Source: an uncultured Collinsella sp. (GTDB lineage: Bacteria; Actinomycetota; Coriobacteriia; Coriobacteriales; Coriobacteriaceae). From it: a stretch of 32,211 bases of DNA. The notes beneath the pieces are model-generated. The model had not been told where the DNA came from. It did no database searches and saw only the letters and a list, made by a program, of their open reading frames with translations. The number at the start of each line of letters is the position of its first letter. The first letter of the stretch is position 1. Positions 15,458-23,589 of the stretch are shown here, piece after piece. The position numbers and the translations under genes are program-made. The stretch covers positions 1-32,211 of the forward strand of contig CABUMZ010000004.1 of assembly GCA_902492825.1 (NCBI GenBank), written 5' to 3'.

Positions 15458-16489
15458 CTACTCGGACTGCCCGCCCTTTTTGGCGTGCTTGGAAGGAGCA
15501 CTCAAGAAACGGCCCGTCAAATAGTTCGCCGGGCCGGAAATATCGATCCCCAGCAGCACGTGTCCTAGCCATAGGAACGCCACGAGCACCAGCAGCGGGA
15601 TAACGCACGAGGTCACGATCATCACGATGACGCCTTCAATCAGATCGGTCACCTGCCGCACGATCTCATCGGTCATCTGCTTGGCGCCGCTGGTCACCGA
15701 CGTAACAAGGCTCGATGCCCCATCAGTCAACTGCTCGAGCACGTTTTTGGACTCCGTGGCCTCGGATTTTTTCTTGTTCGATTTTGAGCTGGTCTCGGCT
15801 GACTTGTCCGTGGTGTCGGCCGCGTCCGCAGCGTCCGCAGCCTTTTGCTCAGCTTGCTCAATACTTACGCGATACGTTTCATCGACCTTCTGCGACACCC
15901 ATACGCTCGCGGGCACGAGCGCCATGCCGATCACGGCAACCACCAGCACGCGCGTCGCCACACGGCGCAGGACAGCGCTCGTGCTCCAGCGCCCGTGAAT
16001 GCCGAGCGACACCGCAAAGAGCGCCAACGCAAACGGGATTAAGATGCCCAGGCCAACCGACCACAAAATCGTGAGCAAATATTTCTCTAGGTATAGCACG
16101 GCAAGCACGATACCAAGGTTGCCTGAAAGCTGCGCGAGCTGCTCGGCAACCGGCGTTCCCGTATCACCCGGCAGCGCGGTAATGCCCGCAGACAGCGCCA
16201 CGCACGAGGTCGTGAGCGCCAGTACGTTTCCTTTCTTTTGATCGATGACCTCGATGGTGGAGTCCCAAGTTTTGGTATCGGCGAAATGCGGACGAGCCAC
16301 AAAGCCCGACAGCAGCGCCAGCACCACGAGCGCAACGATAAAGCCAATCTGCAGCTTTTTGTTTGCGCACACGACATCGGACAGACTGGGCTGCAGCTCG
16401 GTTACCGTCGTGTGCTCGGTTATCTGGACAGGACGCCCATGAGCCATCTCGTGCGCATCTTTCTTTTGAATCAATCCGTTGTCCGGCAT
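15458..16489 (-). CDS. Integral membrane protein of unknown function
   Basis: A 343-residue protein that I do not recognise. Hydrophobic segments lie at about 47-64, 88-106 (weak), 124-144, 146-164, 180-198 and 285-313. A soluble stretch at about 200-285 is low-complexity, rich in Ala, Asp, Lys and Ser (AADAADAADTTDKSAETSSK), followed by a helical part (VLEQLTDGASSLVTSVTSGA). The cytoplasmic tail is basic (SKHAKKGG). The start at 16489 has GAGGAGG 7 nt upstream, a strong ribosome site. It lies downstream of lacF, separated by that gene's terminator, and upstream of lacAB with its own terminator, so it is probably its own unit. No enzymatic motif is seen; a link to lactose use is only positional. 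Confidence 0.75.
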   Translation of the reverse strand: MPDNGLIQKKDAHEMAHGRPVQITEHTTVTELQPSLSDVVCANKKLQIGFIVALVVLALLSGFVARPHFADTKTWDSTIEVIDQKKGNVLALTTSCVALSAGITALPGDTGTPVAEQLAQLSGNLGIVLAVLYLEKYLLTILWSVGLGILIPFALALFAVSLGIHGRWSTSAVLRRVATRVLVVAVIGMALVPASVWVSQKVDETYRVSIEQAEQKAADAADAADTTDKSAETSSKSNKKKSEATESKNVLEQLTDGASSLVTSVTSGAKQMTDEIVRQVTDLIEGVIVMIVTSCVIPLLVLVAFLWLGHVLLGIDISGPANYLTGRFLSAPSKHAKKGGQSE

Positions 16490-16583
16490 TTGGATACCTC
16501 CTCATTCCGGCCTGTATTGCGGATGGAAGTATACCCACCGAGCAAAAATCGAACGGGAGGACAACGGTGCGCACCAAGACTGT

Positions 16584-16671
16584 CCCCAATGACTATCTCG
16601 GGATGAGTTGCGGTGGAATAGGGATTGTTTTGCGCCCGCCGGCCCCTATTCAGTCCTTATTTCACCGCAAC
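16584..16671. repeat. Hairpin element with 21-bp arms plus a CCCCAATGACTA tag
   Basis: The arms 16607-16627 (GTTGCGGTGGAATAGGGATTG) and the complement of 16651-16671 agree at 18 of 21 positions across a 23-nt spacer. An internal alternative pairing GAATAGGG (16616-16623) with CCCTATTC (16644-16651) is also possible. CCCCAATGACTA at 16584-16595 matches the arms of the 11632-11702 repeat. There is no coding potential. Confidence 0.55.
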
Positions 16672-16686
16672 TTGGAGGAGGACAGA

Positions 16687-16719
16687 AAAAGCCCTGCCGC
16701 GGGTAGCGGCAGAGCTTTT
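16687..16719 (-). terminator. Terminator of lacF
   Basis: The stem AAAAGCCCTGCCGC (16687-16700) pairs with GCGGCAGAGCTTTT (16706-16719) around a 5-nt loop. On the minus strand it ends in a T run, 28 bp past the lacF stop. Confidence 0.85.
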
Positions 16720-16746
16720 GGAAGGGGACTTGGTTGTGAGGGCTCG

Positions 16747-17085
16747 TTAGGCGAGCTTGGCCTCGAGCTCGGCAATGCGCTTGTAGGCATCGATGGTAAA
16801 GCGGGCCTGCTTCTCCAGGATCATAGTGGTCATGAGAGTGTCCTGAGCGTGAGCCATGATGAAGGTCATCTCCATCTCGCCACCGCCGGCCTCCTGCGAA
16901 AGCAGCTTGGTCTGCGTGTCGTGGGCACCGATGAGCGCATCGCTGGCATCCTTGTGCAGCTGCTCGGCCTTCTCAAAGTCACCCTCGCGAGCAGCATCGA
17001 GCGCTGCAAGCAGATCGGTCTGGGCGTCACCTGCGTATGCGACGATCTCGAATCCAACCATCGAGATTTCTTCTTTGGTTGCCAT
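16747..17085 (-). CDS. lacF: PTS lactose/cellobiose-family EIIA component
   Basis: A 112-residue cytoplasmic phosphocarrier of the PTS-LAC family. It accepts phosphate from HPr and passes it to EIIB. MVGFEIVAYAGDAQTDLLAAL is the conserved first helix. MAHAQDTLMTT carries the phosphorylated His79 and the Asp82 that aligns with the trimer metal ligand of LacF. AAAGGA lies 7 nt before ATG 17085. It is the only EIIA gene in the window, while three EIICB genes are present, so it probably serves all three. Its promoter region carries CAATATCGAACA and CCGTGAACGGT motifs, so it seems to be regulated with lacAB rather than by one of the LacI proteins. Confidence 0.93.
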   Translation of the reverse strand: MATKEEISMVGFEIVAYAGDAQTDLLAALDAAREGDFEKAEQLHKDASDALIGAHDTQTKLLSQEAGGGEMEMTFIMAHAQDTLMTTMILEKQARFTIDAYKRIAELEAKLA

Positions 17086-17299
17086 GTTGCGTTCCTTTCA
17101 CATATGAACCAATGGAGAGCATCGCGTCCGGGCATACGCGCTGCGTTGTGTATGACAGAAACAATAACATTCAAACAAAAAAGAACAGCGCAAAACGTAA
17201 TTTCGAGCTATGAACGGTCACTTTTCGACCGTGAACGGTTTTTAAACCAATTTAAACAATATCGAACACAATTAGCGGAAACCCAAACAGACCCGCGCC
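17086..17299. promoter_or_regulatory. lacF upstream regulatory region
   Basis: This region holds CAATATCGAACA at 17257-17268, CCGTGAACGGT at 17229-17239 (complement of the ACCGTTCACGG motif) and the inverted repeat CGGTC/GACCG spanning about 17216-17230. Several GAAC half-sites occur in 17171-17190. No ATGnnnACGTnnnCAT site is present, unlike the LacI-linked promoters. The -10/-35 assignment is uncertain. Confidence 0.5.
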
Positions 17300-18304
17300 C
17301 TAGCGTACATCGCGCACCGTATCGCCCTCGACGAGCACGCCCGGAAACAGCATGTGCTCCACACCGGGTTCAACGCCCTCGGCGCCGGCAATCTTGTCAA
17401 CCGCCCACATGCCGACGCGCTTGTTGTCAAAGCGCACCGTGGTCAAGCGACAATCGGGCACGATATCGCCCAGGCTGTCATCAACACCCACCACGCTCAC
17501 GTCCTGGGGCACGCACTTCCCGCGCGACTCGAGCCCACGGATGCAGCCATATGCCATGGCATCGTTGGAGGCATAAATGGCCGTGCAGGTCGGATCATCC
17601 GCAAGCGCCTGGCCGGCAGCATATCCACTCTGCGCCGTCCAGTCGCCACGCACGAGCTGCGGGGGCTCAATGCCATGCGCACGCAATGTCTCACGCCAGC
17701 CTTCCTCGCGCCGCATGCCCGAAAGCGAGCGCTCGGGACACGAGATAAAGTGCACAGTCTTGTGTCCCTGCCCCAGCAAATACTCGACCACCTGGCGCGA
17801 ACAATCGAACTGGTCGTTATCGACCGTTGAACAGAGCGGGTGCTCCAACATCGTAACGAGCACCGTCTGCATGCCGGGCAGCGGCTCGAAGGTTCCAAAG
17901 TCCGCCGGCATGCGGTTCATAATCACAACCATGCCATCCACCGGCAGTGCGCTCATGCGCGACGATGCGCTCTCGAGGGTATACGGATGCCCGTCTACTT
18001 TAGTGAGGGTGATGGCATAGCCATGTTTGTCGGCCGCTGCGGCAAAGCCCTCCATACGGTCGAGATTGCCGGTGCCGGTAATGTTGAACATGGCGACGCC
18101 GACGGTCTTAAACTTGCCACGGCGCAACGATCGACCGGCAAAATTGGGGCGATACCCCAGCTCGCGCATGGCGGCACGCACGCGTTCCTTGGTCTCGGGG
18201 CGCACGCTGGGCGAATCGTGCACCGTACGCGAGACTGTCTGCTCCGAGACGCCCGCGAGGCGCGCTACGTCTTTGACGGATACCGATTTTTTAACAGCGG
18301 CCAT
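17300..18304 (-). CDS. LacI-family repressor of the first lacE-lacG module
   Basis: A 334-residue LacI/GalR protein. The helix-turn-helix is VKDVARLAGVSEQTVSRTVH, with hinge YRPNFAGRSLRRGKF. The sensor domain has GVAMFNITGTGNLDRM, YASNDAMAYGCIRGLES and VSVVGVDDSLGDI. It starts at 18304 with only a weak GAAAG ribosome site. A candidate operator (18319-18334) sits 15 bp before its start, implying autoregulation. Two further sites precede lacE. It is paralogous to the other three LacI proteins of the window and differs from them at recognition-helix residues (EQ here, QQ, RQ and LK in the others). The effector is unknown. Confidence 0.9.
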   Translation of the reverse strand: MAAVKKSVSVKDVARLAGVSEQTVSRTVHDSPSVRPETKERVRAAMRELGYRPNFAGRSLRRGKFKTVGVAMFNITGTGNLDRMEGFAAAADKHGYAITLTKVDGHPYTLESASSRMSALPVDGMVVIMNRMPADFGTFEPLPGMQTVLVTMLEHPLCSTVDNDQFDCSRQVVEYLLGQGHKTVHFISCPERSLSGMRREEGWRETLRAHGIEPPQLVRGDWTAQSGYAAGQALADDPTCTAIYASNDAMAYGCIRGLESRGKCVPQDVSVVGVDDSLGDIVPDCRLTTVRFDNKRVGMWAVDKIAGAEGVEPGVEHMLFPGVLVEGDTVRDVR

Positions 18305-18661
18305 AGGTCGATCTTTCTATGTCAACGATGCCATTGGTGGCACCTTGCGCAGTCAAATGAAACGTCTTCAAGTATATCCAACGCCTCCCCCACCATACGC
18401 TCACCACCCAAAACCTACCGTTCACCGACATTTTTGCTTCCCCGAACGGCTTTTGTCTACCAAATGTTAACGTTGCCATTGTGCAAACACAGAGCCACCG
18501 GGCGGCTCAAACGTTTACGCGTAAGGAATCGACGGTTCGCAGGCACAGGAACCACCGGTTCGCGTCTTTTTTTGTGTCGCAAAATGGCAACGTCAACATT
18601 TTGGCAACCGGACGCCAAAAGCTACCATCGTTGCTAACCCACCGACTCTTAGGAGCATTGC
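18305..18661. promoter_or_regulatory. lacI/lacE divergent control region, module 1
   Basis: Three operator-like sites fit ATGnnnACGTnnnCAT: 18319-18334 (ATGTCAACGATGCCAT, one change in the core), 18464-18479 (ATGTTAACGTTGCCAT) and 18584-18599 (ATGGCAACGTCAACAT). ACCGTTCACCG at 18417-18427 is the second shared motif. A perfect 10-bp palindrome TTACGCGTAA is at 18515-18524. Confidence 0.65.
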
Positions 18662-20437
18662 ATGGAGCAACTCATCGCCATCATCGAAAAGGGCCAGCCC
18701 TTTTTCAACGCGATCGCCCGCAACAAGTACCTCAAGGCGATCCGCGACGGCTTTATCTCCGTCATCCCCATCATCATCTTCTCGTCCATCTTCTGCCTGG
18801 TAGCCTCGGTCCCCAACATCTGGGGTTTCTACTGGCCCGATGACATCAACAACGCCCTGTGGAAGTGCTACAACTACTCCATGGGCATCCTGGCCATCGC
18901 CTGCGCCGCCACCACGGCCAAGCACTTCGCCGACGCTCAGAACCGCGATCTGCCCAAGAACAACCAGATCAACTTCATCTCGTGCATGTGCGCGGCCATC
19001 ATCGGCTTCTTGCTCCTTTCGAGCGACACCATCGCCACGGACGCTGCCAGCGGTTTCAACACCACCTACCTTGGTTCCAAGGGCCTGCTGACCGCTTTCA
19101 TCGCTGCGTTTGTGACCGGCATCATCTACAAGTTCTTCATTAAGCGCAACATCACCGTCAAGATGCCCGAGCAGGTTCCGCCCAACATCTCGCAGACCTT
19201 TAAGGACATCATCCCCTTCTCCGTCTGCATCACCGTCTTTTGGGTTTTTGACATCGTCTTCCGCGCTGCTTTTGGCTTCTGCTTTGCCCAGGGTGTCATC
19301 CAGGTGTTCCAGCCCCTGTTCACCGCTGCCGATGGCTACATCGGCCTCGCTGTGATCTACGGCGCCATGAGCCTCTTCTGGTTCGTGGGCGTCCACGGCC
19401 CCTCGATCGTCGAGCCCGCCATCGCCGCCGCTCTCGTTGCCAACATGACCGACAACCTGGCTGCGTTCCAGGCCGGCCAGCACGCTTCCGCTGTCCTGAC
19501 CCAGGGTGCCCAGTACTTCGTCGTCTGCATGGGCGGCACCGGCGCCACGCTCGTCCTGGTCTTTATGTTCTGCTTCCTGGCCAAGTCTCAGGAGATGCGC
19601 GCCGTCGGTAAGGCCGCCATCGTCCCCGTCTGCTTTGCCGTCAACGAGCCGCTGCTGTTCGCCGCACCCATCGTGCTCAACCCCGTCTTCTTTGTCCCGT
19701 TTGTCTTTGCCCCGATCGCCAACATCTGGATCCTCAAGATCTTTATCGACTTCTTGGGCATGAACGGCTTTATGTACACCCTGCCTTGGACCGTCCCCGG
19801 CCCCATCGGCACCATCATGGGCCTGGGCTTCCAGCCGCTCGCCTTTGTGATGCTCGCCATCATCCTGGTCGTCGACTTTGCCCTGTACTATCCGTTCTTC
19901 CGTGCCTATGACGCCCAGAAGTGCGCCGAGGAGGCCGAGATCTCCCAGGAGGAGCTCGCCGCCAAGAACGCCGAGAAAGCCGCCAAGCTCAACGATGCCT
20001 TCCAGGGCAAGGCTGACGCCAAGAGCGTTGCCGCCGGCGCTGCTGCCGAGGCCGTGAAGGCCGACTCCCCCGCCGCTTCCGCAGCACCCGCTGCCGAGAC
20101 AACGACCGCCAGCGACCTCAACGGCAAGCGCGTGCTCGTGCTCTGCCAGGGCGGCGGAACCTCGGGCCTGCTCGCCAACGCGCTGGCCAAGGCCGCCAAG
20201 GAGCGCGGCATTAACCTCGAGACCGCTGCCGAGGCCTATGGCAACCACGTGGACATGCTCCCCGACTTTGACCTGGTCGTCCTGGCCCCGCAGGCCGCAA
20301 GCTACCTGGCCGACCTGCAGAAGGACTGTGAGCGCGTGGGCAACAAGTGCGTCGCCTGCCGTGGCAAGCAGTACATCGAGCTCTCCCAGAACGGCGACAA
20401 GTCTCTCGCCTTCGTGAGTGAGCAACTTTCGAAGTAA
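18662..20437 (+). CDS. lacE: PTS lactose-family EIICB permease, module 1
   Basis: A 591-residue membrane permease that imports and phosphorylates a beta-galactoside such as lactose. The EIIC part (about 1-430) is hydrophobic, with the conserved FWFVGVHGPSIVEP and FAVNEPLLFAAPIVLNP (Glu329 in the sugar site). A long Ala/Glu/Lys-rich linker (about 430-485) leads to the EIIB domain, RVLVLCQGGGTSGLLANAL, with phosphocysteine Cys495, ending near residue 591. Start 18662 follows AGGAG in the leader. It is followed by lacG after 66 nt containing a hairpin. It belongs to the LacE type (fused IICB) and needs the separate EIIA (LacF). The exact sugar is inferred from LacG and the tagatose genes. Confidence 0.93.
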   Translation: MEQLIAIIEKGQPFFNAIARNKYLKAIRDGFISVIPIIIFSSIFCLVASVPNIWGFYWPDDINNALWKCYNYSMGILAIACAATTAKHFADAQNRDLPKNNQINFISCMCAAIIGFLLLSSDTIATDAASGFNTTYLGSKGLLTAFIAAFVTGIIYKFFIKRNITVKMPEQVPPNISQTFKDIIPFSVCITVFWVFDIVFRAAFGFCFAQGVIQVFQPLFTAADGYIGLAVIYGAMSLFWFVGVHGPSIVEPAIAAALVANMTDNLAAFQAGQHASAVLTQGAQYFVVCMGGTGATLVLVFMFCFLAKSQEMRAVGKAAIVPVCFAVNEPLLFAAPIVLNPVFFVPFVFAPIANIWILKIFIDFLGMNGFMYTLPWTVPGPIGTIMGLGFQPLAFVMLAIILVVDFALYYPFFRAYDAQKCAEEAEISQEELAAKNAEKAAKLNDAFQGKADAKSVAAGAAAEAVKADSPAASAAPAAETTTASDLNGKRVLVLCQGGGTSGLLANALAKAAKERGINLETAAEAYGNHVDMLPDFDLVVLAPQAASYLADLQKDCERVGNKCVACRGKQYIELSQNGDKSLAFVSEQLSK

Positions 20438-20447
20438 GTAACGCCCA

Positions 20448-20479
20448 GGGCCAGCCGACCATCCAAGACCGGCTGGCCC
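20448..20479 (+). other. Intercistronic hairpin lacE-lacG, module 1
   Basis: GGGCCAGCCG (20448-20457) pairs perfectly with 20470-20479 and is followed by TTCGATTT. It lies in the 66-bp gap between lacE and lacG. It could be an attenuator or a stabiliser of the upstream message. A similar hairpin lies in the gap of modules 2 and 3. Confidence 0.65.
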
Positions 20480-20503
20480 TTCGATTTAGACGATTGGATC
20501 ATC

Positions 20504-21943
20504 ATGTCCGTTAATCCTGCTAGCGTCACCAACCCGCCCGCGCAGTTTCCCGAGGACTTTGTCTTTGGCGGCGCCACCGCTGCCTACCAGGTAGAGGGCG
20601 AGACCCGCACTCACGGTAAGGGCAAGGTTGCCTGGGACGACTTTCTGGAGGCCCAGGGGCGCTTCTCCCCCGATCCCGCTTCGGACTTCTACAACCAGTA
20701 CCCCGTCGACCTGGAGCTGTGCGAGGAGTTCGGCATCAACGGCATTCGCCTCTCCATCGCCTGGAGCCGCATCTTCCCCAACGGCACCGGCGAAATCAAC
20801 CCCGAGGGCGTCCAGTTCTACCACGATCTCTTCGCCGAGTGCCACAAGCACCACGTTGAGCCGTTCGTCACGCTGCATCACTTTGACACGCCGCTTCCCC
20901 TCTTTGAGAAGGGCGACTTCCTCAACCGCGAGACCATCGACGCCTTTGTGGACTTTGCCACCTTCTGCTTTAAGGAGTACGCCGACCAGGTGACCTACTG
21001 GTTCACCTTTAACGAGATCTGGGCCGACGCCTCCAACACCTACATCGAGGGCACCTTCCCCGGTGGCGTCAAGGCGCATCTGGCCGAGGCCTTCCAGTGC
21101 GAGCACAACATGATGCTCGCCCACGCCAAGGCCGTGCTGGCCTTCCACAACGGCGGCTTTAAGGGCAAAATCGGCGTCATCCAGTCGCTGGAGTTTAAGT
21201 ACCCGCTCAACGAGAACGACCCCGCCGACATCAAAGCCGCCAACAACGAGCACGTGCTGCAAAACCAGTTCTTGCTCGACGCCACCTTCCGCGGCGACTA
21301 TGCGCCCGACACCCTCGAGTGCGCCAACCGCCTGGCTGCCGTCTCGGGCGGCACCATCGAGATCCTAGACGAGGATCTGGAAATCATGCGCGAGGCCGCG
21401 CTCTACAACGACTACCTGGGCGTTAACAACTACCAGTGCCGCTTCTTGAAGGCTTACGACGGCGAGAACGACCTGCACCACAACGGTACGGGCGAGAAGG
21501 GCACTGGCCGCTGGCGCGTTAAGGGTATTGGCGAGCATGTGAACAAGCCTGGCATCCCCACCACCGACTGGGACTGGATCATCTATCCCGAGGGCCTGTT
21601 CGATCTGCTCGTCTACATTAAGCAGCGCTACCCCAACTACAAGCAGATTTTCATCACCGAGAACGGCATGGGCTACAAGGACCCCTACAAGGACGGTTTT
21701 GTGGACGACCAGCCGCGCATCGACTACATCGAGCAGCACCTGCGTTGGCTGCTCAAGGCCATGGAGGTGGGCGTCAACGTGGGCGGCTACTTCCTGTGGA
21801 GCCTGCAGGATCAGTTCTCCTGGACCAATGGCTACAACAAGCGTTACGGCTTCTTTTACGTTGACTTTGAAACCCAGAAGCGCACGCCCAAGGCAAGCGC
21901 CTACTGGTACAAGCACGTGGCGCAGACCCGTCGTCTGGACTAG
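20504..21943 (+). CDS. lacG: 6-phospho-beta-galactosidase (GH1), module 1
   Basis: A 479-residue GH1 enzyme that hydrolyses phosphorylated beta-galactosides to galactose 6-phosphate and an aglycone sugar. It opens with FGGATAAYQVEGETRTHGKG. Acid/base Glu171 is in FTFNEI and nucleophile Glu386 in FITENG. The phosphate-binding C-terminal region QDQFSWTNGYNKRYGFFYVDF keeps the LacG-type SWxNGYxKRYG pattern (Trp, Lys, Tyr) rather than that of 6-phospho-beta-glucosidases. VEPFVTLHHFDTPLPL and PTTDWDWIIYPEGL also match LacG. Start 20504 has only a weak ribosome site (GGATC), suggesting coupling to lacE. A strong terminator follows. Confidence 0.92.
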   Translation: MSVNPASVTNPPAQFPEDFVFGGATAAYQVEGETRTHGKGKVAWDDFLEAQGRFSPDPASDFYNQYPVDLELCEEFGINGIRLSIAWSRIFPNGTGEINPEGVQFYHDLFAECHKHHVEPFVTLHHFDTPLPLFEKGDFLNRETIDAFVDFATFCFKEYADQVTYWFTFNEIWADASNTYIEGTFPGGVKAHLAEAFQCEHNMMLAHAKAVLAFHNGGFKGKIGVIQSLEFKYPLNENDPADIKAANNEHVLQNQFLLDATFRGDYAPDTLECANRLAAVSGGTIEILDEDLEIMREAALYNDYLGVNNYQCRFLKAYDGENDLHHNGTGEKGTGRWRVKGIGEHVNKPGIPTTDWDWIIYPEGLFDLLVYIKQRYPNYKQIFITENGMGYKDPYKDGFVDDQPRIDYIEQHLRWLLKAMEVGVNVGGYFLWSLQDQFSWTNGYNKRYGFFYVDFETQKRTPKASAYWYKHVAQTRRLD

Positions 21944-21989
21944 TGGCTGGCGGGGTTGCCCGCTCACACAACCTGTCCCCATTTCTCAG

Positions 21990-22036
21990 CCGGGGGCGGC
22001 ACGTCACACGGCGCGCCGCCCCCGGTCTTTTTGTTT
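21990..22036 (+). terminator. Terminator of module 1
   Basis: CCGGGGGCGGC (21990-22000) pairs with 22015-22025 and is followed by CTTTTTGTTTTT. It ends the lacE-lacG unit just before the first alternating-repeat array. Confidence 0.9.
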
Positions 22037-22059
22037 TTGGGCTGGTCGGGAGCCGTTTG

Positions 22060-22195
22060 TCTCGATCTGTAACATCTAGCCGAGTTTTTTGGTCCTAGCT
22101 GTTACAGATTGAGACGAACAGGATTGCTCTTTCCGAAGAATCTAAATCTGTAACACGTAGCCCGCTTTTGACCGTCTACCTGTTACAAATCGAGA
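22060..22195. repeat. Alternating 15-bp repeat array A (two palindromic units)
   Basis: Two 55-bp units, 22060-22114 and 22141-22195. Each consists of a 15-bp arm (TCTCGATCTGTAACA type), a 25-bp centre and the inverted 15-bp arm. Arms begin at 22060, 22100, 22141 and 22181, i.e. every 40-41 bp in alternating orientation. Unit 1 arms extend outward to 20 bp (22055-22074 with 22100-22119), with two G-T wobbles. The inner CTAG/CTAG of unit 1 changes to GTAG/CTAC in unit 2, which keeps pairing. The array lies between the module 1 terminator and the end of the next LacI gene. Confidence 0.85.
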
Positions 22196-22210
22196 CAAAC
22201 GGAGTAGGAC

Positions 22211-23248
22211 CTAACCCCGTATGTCCCTAACAGTCGAGCGTTCGACCAGCGTACTCGGCACATGAATCGCCTCGATAGACGAGCTCTCTCCAATCGCCGC
22301 CTCAAACGCAAGCTTACCGACACCGCGCAAATCAAATCGCAGCGTCGTCAGTCGATTGTGAGGAACAAGTCCCTCGAGTGCGTCGTCGATACCAACCACG
22401 CTCACGTCGTCGGGCACGGACAGGCCCGCGTTCTCGAGCGCGGCGATAACGCCCAGCGCCATCTGGTCATTTGCCGCAAGCACGGCAGTCGGCGCCTGCG
22501 ACCCGCCGGCAAGCACCTCGGCCGCAATCCGCTCGCCCATGGCGTACCCACTGTCCGCACTCCAATCGCCACGCAGCATCGGAGCGGCATCGACATGAGC
22601 ACGACCCAGCGTATCGCGCCAACCGGCCTCACGAAAACGCGAGGAAATCGAGTTTTCCGGACCCGCCACAAACCGCATATTCGAGTGACCATGTTCCAGC
22701 AGATAATTGGTCAACAGCTCGCACGAACCATACTGGTCGGAGTCGATCGTCGTGCAGCGCGGATGCGCATACATGGACAGGATGACCGTTCGCACTCCCG
22801 GCTGGGGAACAAACTCCTCAAAATCGGGAGCCATGCGGTTCATGTTGAGAATCATGCCGTCGACGGGTCGCTCGACCATGCGGCGCGAGGCATCGGCAAG
22901 TGCATAGGGCTTGTCGCCGCCCATCTCGATCATAGTGACGGCAAAATCGTGCTCGCGCGCCGCTTGCATGATACCCTCGAGCGTCGCCAGGTTACCGACA
23001 CGTGTGATGTTGTACATGCACAGGCCAATAGAACGATACGACCCGCCGCGCAACGCCGCTCCAGCAAAATTGGGACGAAAGCCCAGCTCTTCCATGGCGG
23101 CCAGCACACGCTTGCGCGTCTTTTCCGTCACGTTGGGCATACCGTTGACCACGCGAGACACAGTCTGGCGGCTCACGCCAGCGAGCGCCGCAACCTCTGC
23201 CGCGCTCGCCGAACGACCATTCCTTGTCTGCTGATCCATGCCTTCCAC
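22211..23248 (-). CDS. LacI-family repressor of the second module
   Basis: A LacI/GalR regulator of about 345 residues. The helix-turn-helix is AAEVAALAGVSRQTVSRVVN, with hinge FRPNFAGAALRGGSY. The sensor domain has GLCMYNITRVGNLATLEG, VLAANDQMALGVIAALENAG and VSVVGIDDALEGL. The start is uncertain: GTG 23248 has AGCAGG 5 nt upstream, ATG 23239 has GGAAGG only 1 nt upstream, and ATG 23296 is also in frame. It is divergent from the second GH1 gene. An operator-like site at 23300-23315 lies upstream of all candidate starts, which suggests autoregulation. Confidence 0.88.
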   Translation of the reverse strand: MEGMDQQTRNGRSASAAEVAALAGVSRQTVSRVVNGMPNVTEKTRKRVLAAMEELGFRPNFAGAALRGGSYRSIGLCMYNITRVGNLATLEGIMQAAREHDFAVTMIEMGGDKPYALADASRRMVERPVDGMILNMNRMAPDFEEFVPQPGVRTVILSMYAHPRCTTIDSDQYGSCELLTNYLLEHGHSNMRFVAGPENSISSRFREAGWRDTLGRAHVDAAPMLRGDWSADSGYAMGERIAAEVLAGGSQAPTAVLAANDQMALGVIAALENAGLSVPDDVSVVGIDDALEGLVPHNRLTTLRFDLRGVGKLAFEAAIGESSSIEAIHVPSTLVERSTVRDIRG

Positions 23249-23589
23249 GCTAACCTGCTTCCCAACTATTCCCCGCGCCCATGGCGCATCGTACATACAT
23301 TGATAACGTGCTCATGATACCCGAGCCATATACCACAACATGAAAACTTCTGTCAATCAAAACCGCTTACCGAACAAATACAACCGTTCGCGGCTGTTTG
23401 AAGTTGTTTTGTTTCTATACATCCCAGCCGGATGTTAACGTGCTCATTGTCAAATGTCCACGTGCTCATTTTGGTTCTAATCATTTTAAGATAGTGTTTA
23501 TCGGGCTTTTTCACCGCTGAACGCTAACCAGGGAGCCTCCTGAGCGCAAACGCACAATATCGAACAGCGAGACGAGAGGGTGTATGCAT
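23249..23589. promoter_or_regulatory. lacI/lacG divergent control region, module 2
   Basis: Operator-like sites are at 23300-23315 (TTGATAACGTGCTCAT), 23432-23447 (ATGTTAACGTGCTCAT) and 23454-23469 (ATGTCCACGTGCTCAT). The last two are exactly 22 bp apart, two helical turns. ACCGTTCGCGG is at 23383-23393. CAATATCGAACA is at 23555-23566, inside the probable leader of lacG. A -10-like TAAGAT lies at 23487-23492, so the operators would overlap the promoter. Confidence 0.65.

Noticed and set aside
18593..20425. Long open frame antisense to lacE (and similar antisense frames opposite galT, the aldolase, lacE-2 and lacE-3)
   Set aside because: These are GC-rich shadow frames of a strongly supported gene. 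They lack ribosome sites and encode low-complexity, His/Asp/Gly-rich products without domains.
20504..21943. 6-phospho-beta-glucosidase (BglA) identity for the GH1 enzymes
   Set aside because: The phosphate-site pattern SWxNGYxKRYG and the overall segments match LacG; the lacAB-lacC context also points to galactose 6-phosphate.
22060..22114. Rho-independent terminator
   Set aside because: The stem is long but the T run is in the loop, not after the stem, and a proper terminator already lies at 21990-22036.
22060..22195. Integron attC sites
   Set aside because: The palindromes have a similar length, but the arms lack the RYYYAAC and GTTRRRY core sites and no integrase or cassette structure is present.
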